A stretch of 64,000 bases of DNA, from the NCBI RefSeq assembly GCF_000004825.1, contig NW_008805064.1:2666001-2730000 (forward strand). Direction: 5' to 3'. Within the stretch, counting starts at the first letter, position 1; each line of letters starts with the position of its first letter. Positions 58,383 through 64,000 of the stretch are shown here, piece by piece. The DNA is from Heterostelium album PN500 (Eukaryota > Evosea > Eumycetozoa > Acytosteliales > Acytosteliaceae). The notes under the pieces are model-generated. The model saw only the letters and a list, made by a program, of their open reading frames with translations, was not told where the DNA came from and did no database searches. The position numbers and the translations under genes were made by a program.

Positions 58383-59086
58383 CTAAAGATAAGAGCAAAG
58401 TTGATCTCTGGCATATTCTGGCACTCTATTAGAATCGCACTCATTTTTGAGAAACGGTTTTGAACAATCGGCTCTGGCATCTCTACAAATGGACAAGTAA
58501 CCTGAACTTTTCTTACAACGATCATACTCATTTCGACACACTTTAGTTTGTTCGGAATACTTTGAACTAGTTACTGGATCTGAAGGAACAAAACGTCGGC
58601 CTGATGCTGGAGCTTTAGGGCACAAATTTTCTCTCTGATATTCTGGAGCATTTTTATTTTCACATATTTTAGCAAATTTAGATTTATGGCATTCTTGTTT
58701 TGCTCTTTCACAAGATACTTTATATGAAGGACCTATAAGGCACTGGGAAAAGAATCTATCACATTCTTTTGCTAAATTTTTCTTAACTTCTGACTCTGGT
58801 ATCTCCTTTAAACACCAACATCCTGCACTAAAACCTGGTATACTTTCCCATTTTGGAACTTGACCTCATGGGCATTGTCCCAAATGATTACAAGCTTTAG
58901 ATATACAACCATATTTGTAGTTTTCAAAAAGAAAAGCATCACCTATTTTTAAGAACAAATTGGCTAAATATTTGTTTTTTCAAAACAGAGATATAAGTAC
59001 ATACCCTGACAACCTTCACCTTTCCAAGCAATACTTTCTGAAAAAAAACACAACAAAACTATAATTGATAATATTAGTATCTTCAT
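58383..59086 (-). CDS. Secreted six-cysteine-repeat protein, with one in-frame TGA
   Basis: Exons 59005-59086 and 58383-58942 give 213 codons plus stop. Codons 1-19 are a signal peptide (MKILILSIIVLLCFFSESIA). After a Cys-rich head (GCISKACNHLGQC, GCWC) come two repeats of about 57 residues with identical cysteine spacing C-x6-C-x9-C-x6-C-x8-C-x13-C. Each has PEY(Q/A)R before its last Cys. Codon 53 is TGA (58866-58868), between GQCP and GQVPKW; the frame is otherwise open and splice sites are intact. Options are a recent nonsense mutation (CGA Arg to TGA), read-through or selenocysteine. A mutation seems likeliest. No family is recognised and I infer no function. Confidence 0.65.
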
Positions 59087-60020
59087 TTTTTATTAAAATA
59101 ATTAACTATTTTATTTATAAAAAATAAAACAATTTGAATAAAAGAAAATTATATACATAATAAATATAATATTATTATGTAAATCATAAAGAAATCTATT
59201 ATATGTATAAACACTTTTTACTAATTTTAAATAGGATAATTTGTAGATTACTAGTTTATTTCAAATTTATATCATATATGTATATTACAACGTTTAAATC
59301 TGTCGATTAATAAAGTTGAAAGTCAAACGAATACTTAAACATATATATAACTTTATATTTTAAAATAATACATTCCCTAGATCTATATATTGAATATAAT
59401 TAAACCTATCAATAACAGAGAATAAAACTCAGACTCAATCAGATAAAAAAAAATAATACTACAAGTATTGATATTAACTTATTTATTTCAATAACCACAA
59501 CAAAGTTAATTTTATTAAAAAGATTTACCGAGAGTTTGAATACTATTTAAATTCTTATCTATTGAGCTAAAATATGTTTTTGTATCTTTTTATTTAGACA
59601 CTTCTCTAACACTCCACACTGATTATTATATAAAGTAGAAAAAACAATTTTTTGTTAGGTTTGGTGGTAAGAGCATTATAATGCTCTTTTCACAAATTAT
59701 ATTAAGTAATCATATACAATTTTTTAACACTATTTTGTTGTCCACTAAAACTATATTAACAAAACTAAAAAAAATAATTTGTATGTATTTTAATCAATTT
59801 TTATTTATTGATATAGAAATTAGTAGTAAAAAATATTTAGTTACTATTAAGTTTATTTCAAGAGGTTTTTATTTTTAGGTCTTTAAAAAACACTAGAATT
59901 TATATCAATAGTTTTAAAATAACTTTTTTGAAATGAACACCTAATGAAAAAAAAACTATATAATAATAGATAATGGCTAGGCTAGTCTATTGATACCAAA
60001 ATTATCAAATAACTTAATGG
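59087..60020. other. Intergenic spacer
   Basis: AT-rich. A perfect 20-bp palindrome lies at 59669-59688. No gene is recognised. Confidence 0.5.
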
Positions 60021-60022
60021 AT

Positions 60023-60190
60023 TATTGTGATCTAGGACAGAGAATATCTCTTTGATATTCTGGTGCATTCTTATAGCACATATTTTTAATTAATTTTTCA
60101 CTTCCTTCTTTGAGACTCTTTTTCAATATACTTCTTTACTTCCTCTTCGGATCTGATTTGTGCACCAACAACCTACAGTTTGACATAAAG
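60023..60190 (-). pseudogene. Decayed paralogue of the six-cysteine-repeat gene
   Basis: In separate frames the minus strand reads GCWCTNQIRRGS and then KNMCYKNAPEYQRDILCPRSQ with a stop. These match GCWCLKEIPES and the NKNAPEYQRENLCPK segment of the gene at 58383-59086. The 5' part, including any signal peptide, is missing and at least one frame change lies between the two blocks. Confidence 0.7.
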
Positions 60191-60210
60191 CTTATCCGAA
60201 GAGGAAGTAA
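60136..60210. repeat. 17-bp perfect inverted repeat
   Basis: Arms 60136-60152 (TTACTTCCTCTTCGGAT) and 60194-60210 (its exact reverse complement), separated by 41 bp, at the broken 5' side of the decayed paralogue. Confidence 0.85.
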
Positions 60211-60214
60211 CGCT

Positions 60215-61131
60215 TCCTTGAATCTATTATTTCTTTATTTTTAAACTATCTTAGAATCAACCTGTTATTTAAAGGCATAGTAATTAAACACCTATATATA
60301 ATCTAGAAAAGATAATAGGATAAATATTAGAAATATGGTTAATCCTATGAATTAAAATTTTTCAAAATATATATTGGCTTTATTAATCACTTAAAAGAAC
60401 AAATATTTGCAAAGTATGTAAAGTATTTAAAGATAATAATAAAAAAGAATGTTTGGTAAGCGTCATCTGAAAACCCTATGATTCTTAATCACCAAAAAAA
60501 AATGCCAATAATTAAAAATTATTTAATAAACAATTAAACAAGATTGAAATTTCGCAATTGTTTTTTCAAAAAAAAAAAATCTAAAGCAATCGATTTATCT
60601 TTTTATGGTTATTCATGTTGATTCACTCATAAATTTTTTTATTAATTTTTATTTTTTGTAATAAAAAAAAATGAAAAAATTTTATTTAAAAAGTTTAAAT
60701 GTCATTAGATTTACAAAAAAAATAAATAATAATTGAAATGTAAGTAACATGTACAATAAATCTATGAATAAACAATCAAACAATCACAAAAAAAAAAAAA
60801 ACAAAAACTTGTTATGATAAATTTTTTTACTAAGATCACTTAAAAACAACAAATAAAAACAAAATATGAAAAAAAAAACAAAATAACATTAATTTATCAT
60901 GAATAAAAAGATGATGTTATTTTTTTATAAAATTTAATTACAACACGCACAATGTTTATTGGTTTAACGTTTTATTTTAGTGTTGTTCAAATTTGAAAAA
61001 AAAGTTTTAAATTAAACTAACTAATTATTTGTTTTGTTTTGTTTTTTTTTTTTTTTGACAAATATCATTTTAACAGTTAAACATTTCGTAAAAAGAATAA
61101 TTATATATATAGATAATATATTATAAAAGTC
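60215..61131. other. Intergenic, promoter region of mfeA
   Basis: AT-rich with several A-runs and a T-run at 61042-61058. No gene is recognised. Confidence 0.5.
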
Positions 61132-62457
61132 ATGGCAGAATTATCATTCAAAGATAGAGTTGTTATTATTACAGGTGCTGGTGGTGGATTGGGACGTGTC
61201 TACGCATTGGAGTTTGCAAAGCGTGGAGCAAAGGTTGTCGTCAATGATTTGGGTGTTGCTTCAAGTGGTGAGGGTAAAGATCAAAAGGCTGCCGACAAGG
61301 TCGTCAATGAGATTAAGGCTGCCGGTGGTGTTGCCGTTGCCAACTACGACAGCGTAGAGGACGGTGAGAAGATTGTCGCCACTGCACTCAACAGCTTCGG
61401 TCGTATCGACGTGCTCATTAACAATGCCGGTGTCTTGAGAGACGTCTCCTTTGGAAAGATGTCGGACGCCGATTGGGATTTGGTCTATCGTGTCCACACC
61501 AAGGGTGCATTCAAGTTGACCCGTGCCGCCTGGAATCATATGCGTGACAACAAGTTTGGTCGTATCATTATGACTTCGTCGGCCGCCGGTCTCTACGGTA
61601 ACTTTGGACAGGCAAACTACTCGGCCATGAAGATGTCGTTGGTCGGTTTGTCCAATACGCTCGCACAAGAAGGTAAAGCCAGAAACATCCACTGCAATGC
61701 CATCGCACCGGTCGCCGCCTCCAGAATGACAGAGACCATTATGCCACCTGAAATCTTGGAGTTGATGAAGCCAGAGTATGTTGTACCATTAGTTTTATAC
61801 TTGTGTCACGAGTCGACCACCGAGACTGGATCGGTCTTTGAGATCGGTGCCGGTTGGGTAAGCAAAGTGCGTTTGCAGAGATCGGCCGGTGTCTTTATTC
61901 CACAGATCACCGCCGAGAAGGTAAAGGAGCAATTCGAAGCCATCTCTGACTTTTCCAATCCACAATACCCAACTTCCGCACCAGAGTCTGTCAGTGGTAT
62001 CATGTCTGCCGTCAACCAACCATCACAAGTCAAGTTCAAGCAAACTCCAGCTGCTGCCGCCGCCGCTGCTCCAGCCGCCCCAGCTGCTGCTGCCGCTGCC
62101 AGCGTCAAGGTCGAAGGTTTCAAGTCATCCGAGATCTTTGACACCATCCAAAAGACCATTGCCACCAACGGTGCCGATTTGGTAAAGAAGATCAACGGTG
62201 TCTATCATATCAAGGTCACCCAAGGTTCAAAGGCACAAACCTGGACCATCGATCTCAAGAATGGAACCGGTTCCATTGCCGTCGGTGAAACCGCCAAGCA
62301 AAACGTTACCATCTCTGCTGCCGATGCCGACTTTGTTGATATCATGACTGGTAAATTGAATCCACAAACTGCTTTCATGAAGGGTAAATTAAAGATTCAA
62401 GGAAACATGGGTCTCGCCACCAAGCTTGGAAATATCATGCAAAAATCAAAGCTTTAA
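61132..62457 (+). CDS. mfeA: Peroxisomal multifunctional enzyme A: SDR dehydrogenase plus SCP2
   Basis: Single exon, 441 residues. Residues 1-300 are a short-chain dehydrogenase of the MFE-2 type: TGAGGGLGR cofactor loop, NNAGVLRD, catalytic Ser in SSAAGLYGN and Tyr-x3-Lys in YSAMK. After an Ala/Pro-rich linker, residues ~330-441 form an SCP2 sterol-carrier domain. The protein ends KSKL, so SKL is a PTS1 peroxisome signal. The hydratase domain of animal MFE-2 is absent, as in Dictyostelium MfeA, which is about this length. It carries out the (3R)-hydroxyacyl-CoA dehydrogenase step of peroxisomal beta-oxidation. Codon use is GC-rich at third positions, pointing to high expression. Confidence 0.97.
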   Translation: MAELSFKDRVVIITGAGGGLGRVYALEFAKRGAKVVVNDLGVASSGEGKDQKAADKVVNEIKAAGGVAVANYDSVEDGEKIVATALNSFGRIDVLINNAGVLRDVSFGKMSDADWDLVYRVHTKGAFKLTRAAWNHMRDNKFGRIIMTSSAAGLYGNFGQANYSAMKMSLVGLSNTLAQEGKARNIHCNAIAPVAASRMTETIMPPEILELMKPEYVVPLVLYLCHESTTETGSVFEIGAGWVSKVRLQRSAGVFIPQITAEKVKEQFEAISDFSNPQYPTSAPESVSGIMSAVNQPSQVKFKQTPAAAAAAAPAAPAAAAAASVKVEGFKSSEIFDTIQKTIATNGADLVKKINGVYHIKVTQGSKAQTWTIDLKNGTGSIAVGETAKQNVTISAADADFVDIMTGKLNPQTAFMKGKLKIQGNMGLATKLGNIMQKSKL

Positions 62458-62899
62458 GATCATTTCAAAGAAAAAAAGAAAATTATTATAAATACGTCAA
62501 AAAAAAAACTATATTAAACATTGAATTCATTGTAAAATAACAAGTATATCAATATCAAATCTTTCTTTATTTGATTTCAATTGTCATTATCTTTAAAAAT
62601 ATTTTATAAAACAAACATCTCTCTTTTTATCAAAAAAAAAGTCAGTTTTTATTCAATTAAAAAAAAAATGTGTAAAAATAAAAAATATGAAAAATAGGTT
62701 CATGGTTAGTTGTGAATGATTCGTTCGTTTTTCGCGGATTATTCATTTATTTATTTTTGGATTTATCTAATAATTAATTGTCTGATCAGGGAAGATAAAT
62801 TATTAAAAGATATAATAATAAATAAAAAAAAACTAAAAAAAAACAAGAAATTTTTAAAAATTTAAATTGTAAAAAATCTCAACTGTTTTTTTTAAAACA
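62458..62899. other. Intergenic spacer
   Basis: AT-rich; nothing recognised. Confidence 0.5.
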
Positions 62900-64000
62900 A
62901 TGATTAGTTTAACTACTACAGATAATAATCAGATTAGTGGTGTAAGTGATACTGATAATATTAGTAGTAATAATAATATTAATAATATTAATAATAATAA
63001 TAATAATAATAACAATAGTGACAAACCATTAAAAGAATCAAACAACAACAATAATAGAAACAATAACAATAATAATAGTAAAAAGAAAAAGAAAAGAAAT
63101 AAACCAGAGGTTCAAAAATCACAATCACAGCCACAACCAATAGATAATATTGTACCAAGTAGTCCAGAGATGACATTTTCAAATAAATTCGGTGTACTTG
63201 CAAACAGTGATGATGATTTCAGTGGTATGTTTGTTTTTATCTCTAAATTAATTTTGAAATTTATATTTTATACTTACTCATTTATTTAATATAGATTCAA
63301 ATCAGATGAAACAAAAGAAACAAAAGAAAGAAAAGAAAGAAAAACAAACAACCTATAAACAATAAGAAGAAAAAGAATGGAAAGAATAACAACAACAATA
63401 ATAACAGTAACAACAATAATAATAATAATAATGGTGCTATATTAAACTTTAATAATAATAATAATAATCAACAAATGTTTGATCCAACTGATATATATGG
63501 TAAAGATGTATGTGTTTATAATATTGATTAATAATTAATTATAACAACCGACATTGTTGTTGTAGTTGTTGTGAAAATAATATATGTATTAAATAATTTT
63601 TAATGTTTTTGCATTTTGGTCCAAAAGGCAAAGGTCGAAGTTACCATATTAACAGAAAAGAGAAAAGTATGCACTGTCAAAGAGTTACAGCATTATCTGA
63701 TGTGGATGATGAGTGATTTTCAACTTTCAATGCCAACTTGGATCTTCACAAGAAACAAACCGTTACTTGATAAGCTTGTACTCGTGAACATTCCGGGTGT
63801 CAGTATGATAACCTACGAGAAGGTGTGTCTGCTCACCGGTAAGCAATGGTTCCAAGACAAACTGCCACACACAATGGAACTGGGATATCAAGGTCAAACT
63901 CCATTACAACCACCAGGTTCATTATATCATAGTCTATTCAATATAAAAGTAGCATATAAAGAAACTGCTGCTGCTAACAACAAGAATCAAAAAGGTAAGT
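62900..64000 (+). CDS. Probable REXO-type RNA exonuclease, N-terminal part (runs off the right edge)
   Basis: Three coding stretches are visible. 62900-63224 starts MISLTTTDNNQ and is Asn-rich with a KKKKKRNK nuclear-signal-like run. About 63310-63507 is Asn/Lys-rich and ends FDPTDIYGKD before donor GTATGT. 63628-63994 reads KVCTVKELQHYLMW, PTWIFTRNKPLLDKLVLVNIPGVS and ends at a donor GTAAGT. The last block resembles the segment ahead of the DEDD exonuclease domain in REXO-family proteins (a P-x-W-x-F and PLL-x-K-V-V-L-V-x-(V/I)-PG pattern). The exonuclease domain itself is beyond the window. The first two stretches are not in one frame by any simple GT-AG join, so the model around 63225-63360 is uncertain. 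Confidence 0.5.

Noticed and set aside
59669-59688. 20-bp perfect palindrome
   Set aside because: AT-rich centre in very AT-rich DNA, not linked to a gene end or RNA gene; could be chance.
59681-59878. 65-codon + strand frame
   Set aside because: Ile/Leu/Lys/Phe-rich translation typical of AT-rich noncoding DNA.
62988-63203. Minus-strand frame rich in Tyr/Cys
   Set aside because: Antisense of the AAT-repeat coding run of the REXO-like gene.

Overview
The window is nuclear DNA from a social amoeba (dictyostelid). The DNA is very AT-rich, with long A/T homopolymers between genes and short GT-AG introns. Proteins carry poly-Asn and poly-Gln tracts. Several genes are recognisable dictyostelid genes: coronin, p80, the short two-domain mfeA, lysosomal alpha-glucosidase, a slob-type pseudokinase and a CBM49 secreted protein. 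I cannot name the species. No organellar, bacterial or CRISPR-like sequence is evident.

Layout. 0-2.2 kb: anamorsin (cut by the left edge) and a fatty-acid elongase, divergently arranged. 2.2-5.5 kb: decayed sequence, then a 5'-truncated LINE lying directly downstream of tRNA-Lys(CUU). 5.7-12.2 kb: a YccF-CAX cation exchanger, phosphomannomutase and a large F-box-like/LRR-like dictyostelid protein. 12.8-16.35 kb: a secreted CBM49 protein, then a debris field of LINE pieces, tRNA pieces and a broken Arf GTPase copy, ending with a second truncated LINE just downstream of tRNA-Phe(GAA). 16.8-34.2 kb: coronin, ATP synthase subunit g, slob-like pseudokinase, a YPPQQG-repeat CxxCxGxG protein with a CaaX end, an MFS transporter, p80, cytochrome b5, a secreted Gly-rich protein and an SPX-EXS phosphate exporter.

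34.8-46.5 kb: an ankyrin-repeat protein, an RCC1 protein with two TIR-like domains, a twin-CX9C protein, a small two-TM protein, a coiled-coil protein and GH31 alpha-glucosidase. 47.7-57.5 kb: a 1,228-residue FN3/EGF surface protein and an SHPRH-type SNF2-PHD-RING helicase. 58.3-64 kb: a secreted six-cysteine-repeat protein with one in-frame TGA, its decayed relative, mfeA, and the 5' part of a probable REXO-type exonuclease cut by the right edge.

There are no operons. Genes alternate strands, many pairs are divergent over AT-rich promoters, and most introns were placed by GT-AG sites with the reading phase checked. The items most worth a second look are the RCC1-TIR-TIR fusion, the identical 6-9-6-8-13 cysteine spacing in the 58.4 kb protein, the repeated pairing of truncated LINEs with tRNA 3' flanks, and the prenyl-tailed zinc-finger/prion-like protein at 23 kb.
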